21,256 nt of DNA from a virus. Each line of letters opens with the position of its first letter. The first letter of the stretch is position 1. The position numbers were made by a program, and so were the translations under genes. This document shows positions 8,721-16,469 of the stretch, piece by piece. The stretch lies in IMG/VR virus record IMGVR_UViG_3300033571_006106, positions 1 through 21,256 of that record; one strand, 5' to 3'. The notes beneath the pieces are model-generated. The model searched no databases. It was given only the letters and a program-made list of their open reading frames with translations, and was not told where the DNA came from.

Positions 8721-9293
8721 TTACAAAGATATGTCTTGTTTTGGTCCAGACAAACTTTTTACCTTCATTGTTAAATGTTCCTTAGTAAAATTTGGAGGAT
8801 CACATAACTCGACCACTTCTTTAAATATGCTTACATCGCAGTCAAGAATCTTAGCATACATGTTGTAATAGTCATCCTGTGGATTAAGATAACTATCTAC
8901 ATAGATGTAATTCTTTTTACTAGATGCATAATTGCTGAGTATAGATGATTTGAGATCCTTTGTCAATTTAGAATACTTGCCTTGCATAAATGCACACCAG
9001 TCTTCTACATGTTCAGAATAATCAAATACATATATGCCTTCACCTGTCTCAGATTCATAATAATCATGATACATAGGATTCTTCAGCAAGAATTGTTTCT
9101 CAAATGCAATGTACTCTGGATCATCACGGAGATGAAAAACGCATATTAGTTTGTGATCAATAGGACGGAAATGCCCTTCCCAAGAGATGTATGTCTCTAT
9201 AGGAGTAACACTTGAGCCCTTTTTGATTCCGAGTGCAGGATATAAGAATACCCTTGATTTTTGGAAATAACCTTTATACAAATGTTTAAGCAT
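8721..9293 (-). CDS. Hypothetical phage protein (190 aa)
   Basis: The function is not recognised. The protein is soluble and rich in Tyr and Asp. An N-terminal beta-rich region (RVFLYPALGI, ETYISWEG, KLICVFHL) is followed by an acidic, aromatic section and a helical end containing YMYAKILDCD-like segments. There is no signal peptide or membrane span. It starts 11 bases after the exonuclease stop and is followed by the 130-aa gene, so a role alongside recombination or replication is suggested by position only. Confidence 0.75.
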   Translation of the reverse strand: MLKHLYKGYFQKSRVFLYPALGIKKGSSVTPIETYISWEGHFRPIDHKLICVFHLRDDPEYIAFEKQFLLKNPMYHDYYESETGEGIYVFDYSEHVEDWCAFMQGKYSKLTKDLKSSILSNYASSKKNYIYVDSYLNPQDDYYNMYAKILDCDVSIFKEVVELCDPPNFTKEHLTMKVKSLSGPKQDISL

Positions 9294-9304
9294 TCCTGTT
9301 GCGG

Positions 9305-10315
9305 TTATAAAGTGTAAATACCATCCCTATATTCATAAGGTAGTAAATAATTTCTACTAGTGTAATGATATTCGGCTTTATCAAGCAAATCATTTAATCT
9401 AGTAATCCATGTTTGTAAAGTCTCATCTGAGACCTTAAATATACAGGTCTGATTGAACTTATCAACCACAATAAAATTAAATTCAATTGTCCAACCATCT
9501 TTGATTGAATAACCAAATAGCTCAGTCAGCTTATAATATATTGCAGCCTGAACCCAATAGTTATAATACTCAATTGTTTCTTTGAACTCTGAAATACTTT
9601 TACCAGTGGACTTTAAGTCATTGATAATCACCTTCTTATCAGTAGGATTAATTACCAGGTTATCAATAATTCCCCTAATACCAAAAGGTCTATCGTGCAG
9701 ATAACCTTGTAGCTTGTGTTCATTATAGACAACCGTTTCACCTGTAGAGTCAAGCATAAGTGTATCACGAACTACTTTATTATCCAAGAGCTCGTTTACA
9801 ACATCCCTACACTTCTGATATGTTTCCATATCAATAACAACTTTACTACCTTTTTCTCTGAGGTAGTTATAGTAACTACTATTTTGTTCAGTTACTATTT
9901 TCTCAATCCTCTGTGCATCAGTCTTTAAAGTCTGGTGCAGATTAACTGTCTTGAGAATTTCAATAATTACTTGCTCATGACTCTTAAGATCAAGATCATG
10001 TGCATTGATTGTAACAGCATAGGAATAAACTTGATCTATTATTGCCTTACTGTTTTCAGAAGGTAGTTTATCAGGTGATATCACAAATTGCTCGTGAAAC
10101 TTATCACCATCTAAAAGAAGTGCATGAATCACTCTACCTTCTATGAGATGTGATTCAACTTTTTCTTCTCTCAGCTTTAATATATACTGGTTATAAAAGA
10201 TCCTTGGGGAATACATAAGTTTCCCCAAGGAGCTATAACTAAAATAAAAAGGTCTGGAATAAAACTCATCCTCTAATGCTAGCGGATTAATATCATCCCT
10301 CAAGGTCTGCAGCAT
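9305..10315 (-). CDS. PD-(D/E)XK exonuclease (RecB/Cas4/RecE-like)
   Basis: A 336-aa nuclease of the PD-(D/E)XK superfamily. An N-terminal FSYSSLGKLMYSPRIFY segment (25-41) matches the 'S-x-S-x-L-x-x-x-x-x-x-P' start of the RecB/Cas4 group. It is followed by EGRVIHALLL (59-68), with the conserved Gly and His. The core catalytic residues are D218 (RGIIDNL), D233 and K235 (NDLKST), then the Q-x-x-x-Y motif WVQAAIYY (Q256, Y260). Phage members of this group digest DNA ends to provide single strands for annealing. Together with the Sak4-like ATPase and SSB in the same operon, this suggests a recombination set. Its start overlaps the end of the preceding gene by 23 bases. An 11-bp inverted repeat lies within codons 29-38. 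Confidence 0.85.
   Translation of the reverse strand: MLQTLRDDINPLALEDEFYSRPFYFSYSSLGKLMYSPRIFYNQYILKLREEKVESHLIEGRVIHALLLDGDKFHEQFVISPDKLPSENSKAIIDQVYSYAVTINAHDLDLKSHEQVIIEILKTVNLHQTLKTDAQRIEKIVTEQNSSYYNYLREKGSKVVIDMETYQKCRDVVNELLDNKVVRDTLMLDSTGETVVYNEHKLQGYLHDRPFGIRGIIDNLVINPTDKKVIINDLKSTGKSISEFKETIEYYNYWVQAAIYYKLTELFGYSIKDGWTIEFNFIVVDKFNQTCIFKVSDETLQTWITRLNDLLDKAEYHYTSRNYLLPYEYRDGIYTL
10201..10231 (-). repeat. Intragenic 11-bp inverted repeat in the exonuclease gene
   Basis: TCCTTGGGGAA (10201-10211) and TTCCCCAAGGA (10221-10231) are perfect inverted copies separated by 9 bases, inside the coding sequence near its 5' end. In the - strand transcript it forms a stable hairpin followed by UCUUUUAU. 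It could slow transcription or translation just after the start of the nuclease gene. It may also be a chance product of the codons, although 11 perfect pairs is much for that. Confidence 0.6.
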
Positions 10316-11552
10316 ATTCTTTTATTTCTAGTGGTTCAATTTCTGCTAGGATTGCAGGATCATCTTTGACAACTATGTTATCAATGACAAAATTTGTCAT
10401 TGAATGTTTGACAGCCCTATTCATAAATTCAACTGCATATTCCTTAAGAAGAGCTATGTTCTTAGTATTGAACTGACCATACTTTTGAAATGTCTCATAC
10501 ATGATATCTGGATTAAGACGCCAAGCACCATCACCTACAAAATCCTTCAAGCTTTTATATCCAACAGTTGTTCTTAGATCACATCTCTTGATTTTATACT
10601 CATATTGATCAAAGATTCTCAGCAGATAATAAATGCTAGCTTCAAAATTACAGTTAATCATAATAGATACCGCAAGATTGTGATTACTTATTTCATAAGT
10701 ATCTAACATTTCACAAATAGAATTGTATGATTCTTCTGTTATTTCAGTAGCACCAAGAATATTTAAGACATCGTTCTGTAACACACAATTATGTTTAACA
10801 ATATCTGTTATAAATGCAAGAGATTCTTCACTAAGAACAGCAGGACACCCAGAATTCAGTTTACCAGCAGCTTCCAAATTATTAAGTTTTGGAGTAGATC
10901 TTGCCAATTCCACAGAAATTTTAAGTGTTTCATAAAGTTTGGCTTGATTTGCAAAACTAAGTGATATAAAGAAGTATTCAGTTTCTACTGACTTAATCTG
11001 TTCTATTACAGTTTTTAAGAATGTAAGTCTTTCTAGTTCTTCAGGAGTAAACTCAGTAATAAGTTTTAATTGCTCCTTAACAAAGTCTAAAAAGATTGAC
11101 CTTGACATTACAGAAACCATCTTAGATGTCATCTGAGATGAAAAACCAGATTCTGGTAAAACAACAACATCAGCTTTATCCATTGAACGCACTATTGATC
11201 CGCTGCCTGTAGAAAGAAAATCCCTAAGTTTATACCTAGGCATATTACATTTCTTGCTTACAAGGACTTTAGAATCTTTAGTAACAGTACCAACAGAAGT
11301 ACCTAAATTTATAATACCATCTTCACTGCATCTAGTATAATGATAATGAGTTCCAAAATCTTTACGATCACCATATGCTTCAGTTTTTACAGAATCTAAT
11401 TGATCTTCTGTTAAACAGACATGTTCAGCATAATAGAATCCTGGAACTTTATCTACAATAAATTTTGGAATATACATTATCTCTGATTGTTTAGCGTGAA
11501 AATCACAATAAACAACTGGAAACACTACTAATTTATCGGTTACCTTTTTCAT
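10293..11552 (-). CDS. Unknown 419-aa protein downstream of the MoxR-type ATPase
   Basis: No family is recognised. The first ~135 residues look like a mixed alpha/beta globular region, with HYHYTRC at about 69-75 and a segment VLVSKKCNMPRYKLRDFL at about 96-113 followed by KADVVVLP. The rest (about 140-400) is mostly helical, like an alpha-solenoid or scaffold. There are no nuclease, ATPase or membrane motifs. It begins 6 bases after the ATPase stop and overlaps the exonuclease start by 23 bases. Its position makes it a candidate partner or client of the MoxR/VWA machine; this is inference. Confidence 0.8.
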   Translation of the reverse strand: MKKVTDKLVVFPVVYCDFHAKQSEIMYIPKFIVDKVPGFYYAEHVCLTEDQLDSVKTEAYGDRKDFGTHYHYTRCSEDGIINLGTSVGTVTKDSKVLVSKKCNMPRYKLRDFLSTGSGSIVRSMDKADVVVLPESGFSSQMTSKMVSVMSRSIFLDFVKEQLKLITEFTPEELERLTFLKTVIEQIKSVETEYFFISLSFANQAKLYETLKISVELARSTPKLNNLEAAGKLNSGCPAVLSEESLAFITDIVKHNCVLQNDVLNILGATEITEESYNSICEMLDTYEISNHNLAVSIMINCNFEASIYYLLRIFDQYEYKIKRCDLRTTVGYKSLKDFVGDGAWRLNPDIMYETFQKYGQFNTKNIALLKEYAVEFMNRAVKHSMTNFVIDNIVVKDDPAILAEIEPLEIKEYAADLEG

Positions 11553-11558
11553 AACTTA

Positions 11559-13763
11559 TTATTTTACTACCATTTTAACAATTTCAGGATTAAGCATAAG
11601 CTTCTGAAATTTAACTTTGTTAGAATTTACAATATTCCTAATCATGAAATACTTAAGATCATTAGTGAACAGAGTTTCATCTAGTGTCAGATCTGTTAAT
11701 CTTTGAAGTATTTCTGGTGTTACTGCATGCTTTTGAGAATAATTAACAGTATAGTTTACTATACGGGTTGCCAGTAGGCTAGCAAGATCAGCCCTATAAG
11801 AATCACCTTCTCCAAAGGTAGATCTTAGTACACCTTTGACATATTCCCAAGAAGAATTCTCAATGATATCTTTTGGAGAAATGATCTTGTCAAGTTTATT
11901 GGCAATAAACATACTAAAGGTTGTACTGAACTCAGGACCTACAGAACCCTCACCAATCATCTGAATCATTGGAAGACTGTCTTCAAACTTTTCAAAAGAA
12001 CTGATGGAATTAAAGAATGTAGTAATACCACGAGCATTGATGTTTTCTGTAACTAACTCCGGATGCATAATCAAAAAGTTAATACAACGAGAGTCAATTT
12101 CAACAGACTCAGCCCACTTAGCCCAGCAATCTATATCAAACTTTAGATTTGCTGTAATAAAGCGAGTTCTTTGAGCTGTGTCAATAGAGTTTACAAGATA
12201 GTCACCATTATCAGGATTAGATGTTAGAATTACATGCCAATCCTTTGGAAGCTTCCATGAGATATATTCTTGCCTATCAATAAGTTCCATGATAGCCTGA
12301 ACAAATCTCAAATCAGCACGGGTCCAGTCATCAAGTATAAGTAAGCCACCTTCCGTTGCACCCTGTATCCATTCTGGAGCAGCATGTGACATTCTCTTCT
12401 CACCAGTTGGTCTATATCTATTTGCAATATATGAAGCCATAACAGATTCAGGTATCCATCTAGTCTCTGTTTTACCATCTTCTGTTTTAACTACCTCATG
12501 TTCTTTGATAGGAAAACCAACAAGGTCACCTATCTCCTCAAGCTGAGCCAAGTTCAATTTTATAAACTTAAGACCCATCTCTTTTGCCAATTGTAATATG
12601 GCACTTGTTTTACCTCAATTTGTTATCGTATAGGCTCTTTATCCTATACCTCTGCATCTTCATATTATACATGCAGTTCAGACTATATCATCACTATTTC
12701 TAGTGTCGCGCGCTCGTGGGGTTTTACTGTCTGTTCTAGACTCCATACCCTAGTCGTTGCACCTTCTATCTATTCCTAGATAGCTTGGCTCAGGATTGTC
12801 CACGCCAGTGGAGTTTCCCTGAATTCACGCGATTTTTACCCTGGGACTTGGTAAAATTCATATCGTAAACCATTGTAAAAAGTGCCCTTTGTGATTCTCA
12901 TAGAACATGCTGATTGTGAAAGATTTAAGCTTTTAGCTAGAGCTTTTATACTTATCCAGGTATCTTTTACATTACCAAAGATATCTACTGATCTAACTGT
13001 TTTATTCTGCTCTACTCTTTTAATCAGTTTGTTCGTTTTAGTGTATGACCATATAAATCCACAAGATGAGTTAGCTTTTCCAGAAGCGGCTTTTGATATA
13101 CCGTGCATTGGAATACCCAATGCTCTACTAGCTTCTGAACAAGATTCATATTGATCAATAAATATACCTTCTGGGGTATATCTATATACAGGTTTTGAAC
13201 CACTTCGTTTGATTCTTCCAGTTTTAAATCCTTCTCGTAATGTATTAGAGATCTTTTGTCTTGACTCTATACAAAATATTCTTTTTGAAGGATTTAAATC
13301 AAGGTTTAAATCGGGACTTAAAATATCTATATAATGAGACTCCTTATCTATAAGATATTGAGAATCACATAATTCTATGATTTTAAAGAGAAATTTCTCT
13401 TTACCATACTTATTAAAGACATTTTGCATATATCTGTTTGAGTGTTTGTTTCTCAACAGGTCTGATGTATGCCTTTTGAGTCTGTAGTAGATATTAATAC
13501 TACTTCCTATATAGGTATGATTATTACATATAATCATATAGATACCTGATTTTTTACTTAGATTTTTATGTAGACAATCTTTGAATAACTCTTTCATGTC
13601 TACAAGATACAAATTATTTTGAATTAATCCCAGCTTCACCTTCAATATTTACAGCTACCGGATTCTTACCTGATGTTTGCAGATAACGATTGTTATTAAT
13701 AATATGTGATAGAAAATCTTTTAACTCAGTGGTATTAAGACTGATTTGTGTTGCCTTTTTCAT
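11559..13763 (-). CDS. MoxR-type AAA+ ATPase, split by a group I intron (exons 13763-13627 and 12615-11559)
   Basis: The gene has two exons: 13763-13627 (137 nt) and 12615-11559 (1,057 nt). Joined, they encode 397 residues in frame. Exon 1 ends GAAGCTGGGAT and exon 2 begins AGGTAAAACA, which rebuilds the Walker A P-loop GEAGIGKTS (42-50) across the junction. Walker B LLILDD (about 137-142), sensor 1 LTSNP (176-180) and a likely arginine finger in AQRTRF (193-198) follow; this order fits a MoxR-like AAA+ ATPase. MoxR proteins work with VWA partners as metal-insertion or remodelling chaperones, and a VWA gene ends one base before this ATG. Without splicing, translation stops after 49 residues (INSK, then TAA). 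Exon 2 alone lacks the P-loop, so activity should depend on splicing. Confidence 0.9.
12836..13597 (-). CDS. GIY-YIG homing endonuclease encoded in the intron
   Basis: The 253-aa protein from ATG 13597 has an N-terminal GIY-YIG nuclease domain: GIYMI (18-22), TYIGS (28-32), Arg39 in YYRLKRH, and Glu86 in DKESHYID. It is followed by a NUMOD3-like segment (SRQKISNTLREG, 112-123) and two NUMOD1-like DNA-binding repeats (about 137-184 and 203-248). Such enzymes cut intron-less copies of the host gene and so spread the intron. The frame can be extended upstream to a TTG at 13645 in exon 1, but the ATG lies within the intron, just before the domain. The stop of unspliced exon 1 (13616-13614) is 16 bases upstream of the ATG, so re-initiation on unspliced RNA is plausible. 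Its 3' end overlaps the intron's guide sequence. Confidence 0.92.
   Translation of the reverse strand: MKELFKDCLHKNLSKKSGIYMIICNNHTYIGSSINIYYRLKRHTSDLLRNKHSNRYMQNVFNKYGKEKFLFKIIELCDSQYLIDKESHYIDILSPDLNLDLNPSKRIFCIESRQKISNTLREGFKTGRIKRSGSKPVYRYTPEGIFIDQYESCSEASRALGIPMHGISKAASGKANSSCGFIWSYTKTNKLIKRVEQNKTVRSVDIFGNVKDTWISIKALAKSLNLSQSACSMRITKGTFYNGLRYEFYQVPG
12841..12847 (-). other. Internal guide sequence of the intron (P1)
   Basis: On the - strand GTCCCAG is complementary to the last seven bases of exon 1 (CTGGGAT), with the conserved U-G wobble at the cleavage site. The guide lies in the last sense codons of the endonuclease gene (Val-Pro-Gly-stop), so one stretch serves both as protein code and as splice-site recognition. 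This pairing decides the exact 5' splice site at 13627/13626. Confidence 0.9.
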
Positions 13764-13764
13764 T

Positions 13765-14940
13765 TTAGTTTAATTTGATTTGTTGACCTGGAAGTTCTGG
13801 ATTTAGATTTGAAACTGATGATAGCACCCATAGCATTTTACCTTTTGGTTTATTTGGAGCAGGTGCCTCACCATCTGTCAAATACACAAGACTTGTGTAT
13901 TTCTTTTTATTTGCATCATAATAGTCTATTACGGGATCAAATGAAGTTCCACCCCTTCCGTTAATCTCAATTTGAGTACCGGATTTTTTATACGGTTTGA
14001 TACTTTTAATAGCAGTATCACATTGAATTACAGTTACTTCTGAACCTGTCTTAAATATATGATCTATCTCATGAAAAAAATCTACTAACTCATCATCACT
14101 AACAGAGCCAGAGACATCTACAGCAACTAGAATATGTTTCTTTTGTTTGATCTTTAATCCGGGATTAGCAGTAAATCTTTTGTTTTCTTTTCTTCTTAAT
14201 TTCTTAGTATAGACTTTCATTGAGCTACCTGCAAATCTTCTGAGATAACCACGCCAATCAAACTTTGGTGGTTCTGAGAAATCTAGAGCATCCAGTATTG
14301 ATTTAATTTCACCTGGAACGGTTCCCCTAGATTTTTGAATCTGCTCAGCAATATTTTTCATAGTGTGAGCAGCCTGTGATTGCATTAGTTTCTTTTCAGA
14401 TTCACCAAGCTCATCAAACTCTGACCAGTCATGATGAGGATTCATAAGACCATCTGAAGATTTGTCTTCATCCTTATTCATTGCACTTAGCAAATTCTGA
14501 AGAGTAGGATTATCTTTATTTGCACTAAGAATTTCATAATACTTTCTTGTACCTGCCTTATACGGCAAGTCTATACCTGGAAATGAATTCAATTGAATTG
14601 CACCATCAGGTAAGTACTCTCCACTGATATATTGATTAACTTCAATGTCAGCAGCAATGTTGAACAACTTCTTATCTGCATATTCATCGCTCATAAATAT
14701 ATGAGCAAAACAAATATGAAGAGTTTCATGTTTCAATAAACCAAGCCTATGATCTTCAGATAATTTAGACCAGAAGTCTTCATTAATTATCAACTCTTGA
14801 TTTATTCCGTTCTTACCTACAGCAGCAGTAGGTACTGATTTACTCCATCTCTTATTAAGAGAAACTAAAAAGAGCCCGTAATAGGACTCTTTTAGTATAA
14901 GGTTTTTAATAACCTTAGATAATGATTCTTGTTTTGTCAT
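13765..14940 (-). CDS. VWA-domain protein with N-terminal metallopeptidase-like domain (DUF2201 type)
   Basis: A 391-aa protein. The N-terminal domain has LLKHETLHICFAHIF: HETLH at 71-75 plus His80, a zinc-peptidase-like HExxHxxxxH, followed by NIAADIEVNQ (94-103), as in DUF2201-type proteins. The C-terminal VWA domain (about 268-391) has a complete MIDAS metal site: DVSGS (275-279), GGTSFDP (T332) and TDGE (D356). In bacteria, such proteins are paired with MoxR ATPases. Here the ATPase ATG follows this stop after one base, and the order is the same. The start overlaps the RuvC-like stop as ATGA. Whether the peptidase motif is catalytic or structural is unknown. The function in the phage is inferred to be protein remodelling. 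Confidence 0.88.
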   Translation of the reverse strand: MTKQESLSKVIKNLILKESYYGLFLVSLNKRWSKSVPTAAVGKNGINQELIINEDFWSKLSEDHRLGLLKHETLHICFAHIFMSDEYADKKLFNIAADIEVNQYISGEYLPDGAIQLNSFPGIDLPYKAGTRKYYEILSANKDNPTLQNLLSAMNKDEDKSSDGLMNPHHDWSEFDELGESEKKLMQSQAAHTMKNIAEQIQKSRGTVPGEIKSILDALDFSEPPKFDWRGYLRRFAGSSMKVYTKKLRRKENKRFTANPGLKIKQKKHILVAVDVSGSVSDDELVDFFHEIDHIFKTGSEVTVIQCDTAIKSIKPYKKSGTQIEINGRGGTSFDPVIDYYDANKKKYTSLVYLTDGEAPAPNKPKGKMLWVLSSVSNLNPELPGQQIKLN

Positions 14941-15437
14941 AGATTTTTTCTTCTAGCATATTCCGCCATTAAAAGGGCATCTACTAATCCATCATTTGGT
15001 TTTGTTCCCTTACCAAATGTATATTTTACATCAGGAAATATTCTCTTAGCTGCAATAAGTGCCATAGCTTTAGTATCTCTTGCACTTTTACCAACCTTAG
15101 TTATTTCCTCCACACCCTGAAACATTTCTTTTTGCCATTGCTTTGCAGGAACCTTTGTATAAGGTAATCCTAGACTAATAGCTAGCATCTCTAATGCGCC
15201 AGACTGATGTCCCATAGAAAAAGCAGTTGCTTTGCTTGTTCCAAATATTACACCAAGCTTTTCAAATACAAGATGGGCATTTTTATGTTGAGATGCATTC
15301 TCTATTATATCCTTTAAGAAGGCATAATCTACTTCAGTGCCAATCATGGGCATAGGAAATGATGTTATAACGGAACCATCAATTACAACTATAGCACCTG
15401 ATTTACCAATATCTACACCTATATATTTCTTACTCAT
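14937..15437 (-). CDS. RuvC-like Holliday junction resolvase
   Basis: A 166-aa RNase H-fold nuclease. The four acidic positions are visible: D9 in YIGVDIGKSGA, E59 in LVFEKLG, and D149 and D153 in NDGLVDALLMAEYARR. The segment VPAKQWQKEMF (96-106) is typical for phage RuvC-like proteins. The enzyme would cut four-way or branched DNA formed during recombination and replication, before packaging. It overlaps the primase by 8 bases at its start and the VWA gene by 4 at its end, so the three genes are translationally coupled. Length is usual for the family. Confidence 0.88.
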   Translation of the reverse strand: MSKKYIGVDIGKSGAIVVIDGSVITSFPMPMIGTEVDYAFLKDIIENASQHKNAHLVFEKLGVIFGTSKATAFSMGHQSGALEMLAISLGLPYTKVPAKQWQKEMFQGVEEITKVGKSARDTKAMALIAAKRIFPDVKYTFGKGTKPNDGLVDALLMAEYARRKNL

Positions 15438-16410
15438 TCTTTAATGCTTTTTTTAGTAAAGGCTGTAATATTTCTCTGACTTTATCATAACCATAGATTT
15501 TAACAGAATCTGATATGTCCTTTTCTAGGGGCAGGACAATATAAGGCAGATCATAAGTATCATGATACTTTTTCATTGCTCTAATACCGGCTTCATCATT
15601 ATCAAATAGACAAGCAATACTGGTATACTTAGCTTTGAGAGCATCAATTGTATCCTTTCTGATTAGTGTAGACTCAGAGTCTGGTGCTATAAACTCAATG
15701 TTATAACCAAAATTTCTGAGACACATGCCATCTTTAAGACTAGAAACTATAACCAAATACGGTTTGGTAAAAGTAAGCTGATCAGTGCCTTGAGTATATG
15801 GTGCAAGTTTCATAAACTTCTTATCAGGATTTAGCGGTTGGTATATTTTGTATATACTACCATCCTCTCTATAATACCCATACATGTATGGTTTATTATA
15901 GGTAAAGAAAGAATACTCACCATTATCATTTTTACTGAAGGTAACAGAATCAATGGGCTTGACACCATATGTCTGAAGTATTTCTGATCCAATACCATAT
16001 TGTTGCCAATACTTTGCATCTAGAACATTCCATTCTCTAGTTGAATGATCTTCCAGCTCATAGATAATTCTATCTCTAAGCTCTTCCTTTTTTACAGCAA
16101 TACCATTTTCACTAACAAACTGAGAATAGTCACCTATAATCTTAGCAAGGGCCTGACCTCTATTAAGAGAAAATAGTTTTTCTACTAGTACAACACCATC
16201 ACCACCTAAGTCTGTGGAAAAGTCTTTAAAGAAATACTTACCATCTCTCTGAAAAATAATCATAGATGGTTTTGTGTCTCTAGAATTAAATAGTGAAAGT
16301 ATTGGAACATCTTGACCAGTAAGCCTTTCTCGGAGATTGCAATAAGTTTCAAATATCCAAGAACTAGGAACATCCGAAATTTCTTGAACTAAACTAGTTG
16401 TTCTGATCAT
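15430..16410 (-). CDS. DnaG-like primase with atypical TOPRIM and no zinc cysteines
   Basis: A 326-aa primase. Residues 38-80 align by pattern to the CHC2 zinc-ribbon of DnaG (SLFNSRDTKPSM, then FKDFSTDLGGDGVVLVEKLF), but the zinc-binding Cys and His residues are absent. The TOPRIM domain occupies about 217-300: YLVIVSSLKDGM replaces the usual 'EG-x-x-D' first motif, with Ser where the catalytic Glu is expected. FDNDEAG (269-275) gives the second motif and KDISD (297-301) the third. It would make RNA primers for the DnaB-type helicase and polymerase of this operon. It starts after a terminator-like hairpin. The substitutions might be a feature of a phage subfamily, not inactivation. Confidence 0.85.
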   Translation of the reverse strand: MIRTTSLVQEISDVPSSWIFETYCNLRERLTGQDVPILSLFNSRDTKPSMIIFQRDGKYFFKDFSTDLGGDGVVLVEKLFSLNRGQALAKIIGDYSQFVSENGIAVKKEELRDRIIYELEDHSTREWNVLDAKYWQQYGIGSEILQTYGVKPIDSVTFSKNDNGEYSFFTYNKPYMYGYYREDGSIYKIYQPLNPDKKFMKLAPYTQGTDQLTFTKPYLVIVSSLKDGMCLRNFGYNIEFIAPDSESTLIRKDTIDALKAKYTSIACLFDNDEAGIRAMKKYHDTYDLPYIVLPLEKDISDSVKIYGYDKVREILQPLLKKALKNE

Positions 16411-16428
16411 AACCCAAAAATAATAAAA

Positions 16429-16454
16429 GGGAGAATCTATTGCTAGACTCTCCC
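16429..16454 (-). terminator. Rho-independent terminator between SSB-like and primase genes
   Basis: On the - strand GGGAGAGTCTA and TAGATTCTCCC form an 11-bp stem, including one G-U pair, with the tetraloop GCAA (a GNRA loop). The run TTTTATTATTTTT follows. It lies 15 bases after the SSB-like stop and 18 bases before the primase ATG. It would end or reduce transcription after the SSB-like gene, so that SSB is made in larger amounts than primase. Confidence 0.85.
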
Positions 16455-16469
16455 CTTATTAATTATTTA

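Larger units (their letters stand above)
12616..13626 (-). ncRNA. Group I self-splicing intron (subgroup IA-like) in the AAA+ gene
   Basis: The 1,011-nt intron begins after a T (GCTGGGAT|TAATTC) and ends in G (AAATTG|AGGTAA), as group I rules require. P1 pairs exon CTGGGAT with GTCCCAG at 12847-12841, with a T-G wobble at the splice site. Core helices, by + coordinates: P3 12826-12832 with 12706-12712 (7 bp); P4 12818-12822 with 12790-12794; P5 12799-12812; P6a 12766-12783 (7 bp, GGAA loop); P7 12751-12755 with 12681-12685; P8 12692-12705 (GAAA loop); P9 helices 12652-12676 and 12628-12649. The stretch 12713-12750 between P7 and P3' can form P7.1/P7.2-like pairs, which suggests subgroup IA. 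The endonuclease gene fills the P1 loop. Confidence 0.93.

Noticed and set aside
11559-12590. AAA+ protein beginning at the TTG at 12590
   Set aside because: This product would lack the P-loop. The codons for GKTS lie just upstream and join to exon 1 by intron removal.
12882-13154. 90-aa + strand frame
   Set aside because: It is antisense to the endonuclease gene, has no recognisable domain and no matching neighbours.
13598-13645. TTG at 13645 as endonuclease start
   Set aside because: It would put the endonuclease start inside exon 1, and the extra 16 residues have no domain. The ATG at 13597 sits within the intron before the nuclease domain.
12590-13763. Frameshift or gene decay of the AAA+ gene
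   Set aside because: The interruption has a complete group I intron core, exact splice signals and an intact endonuclease; the exons join in frame.
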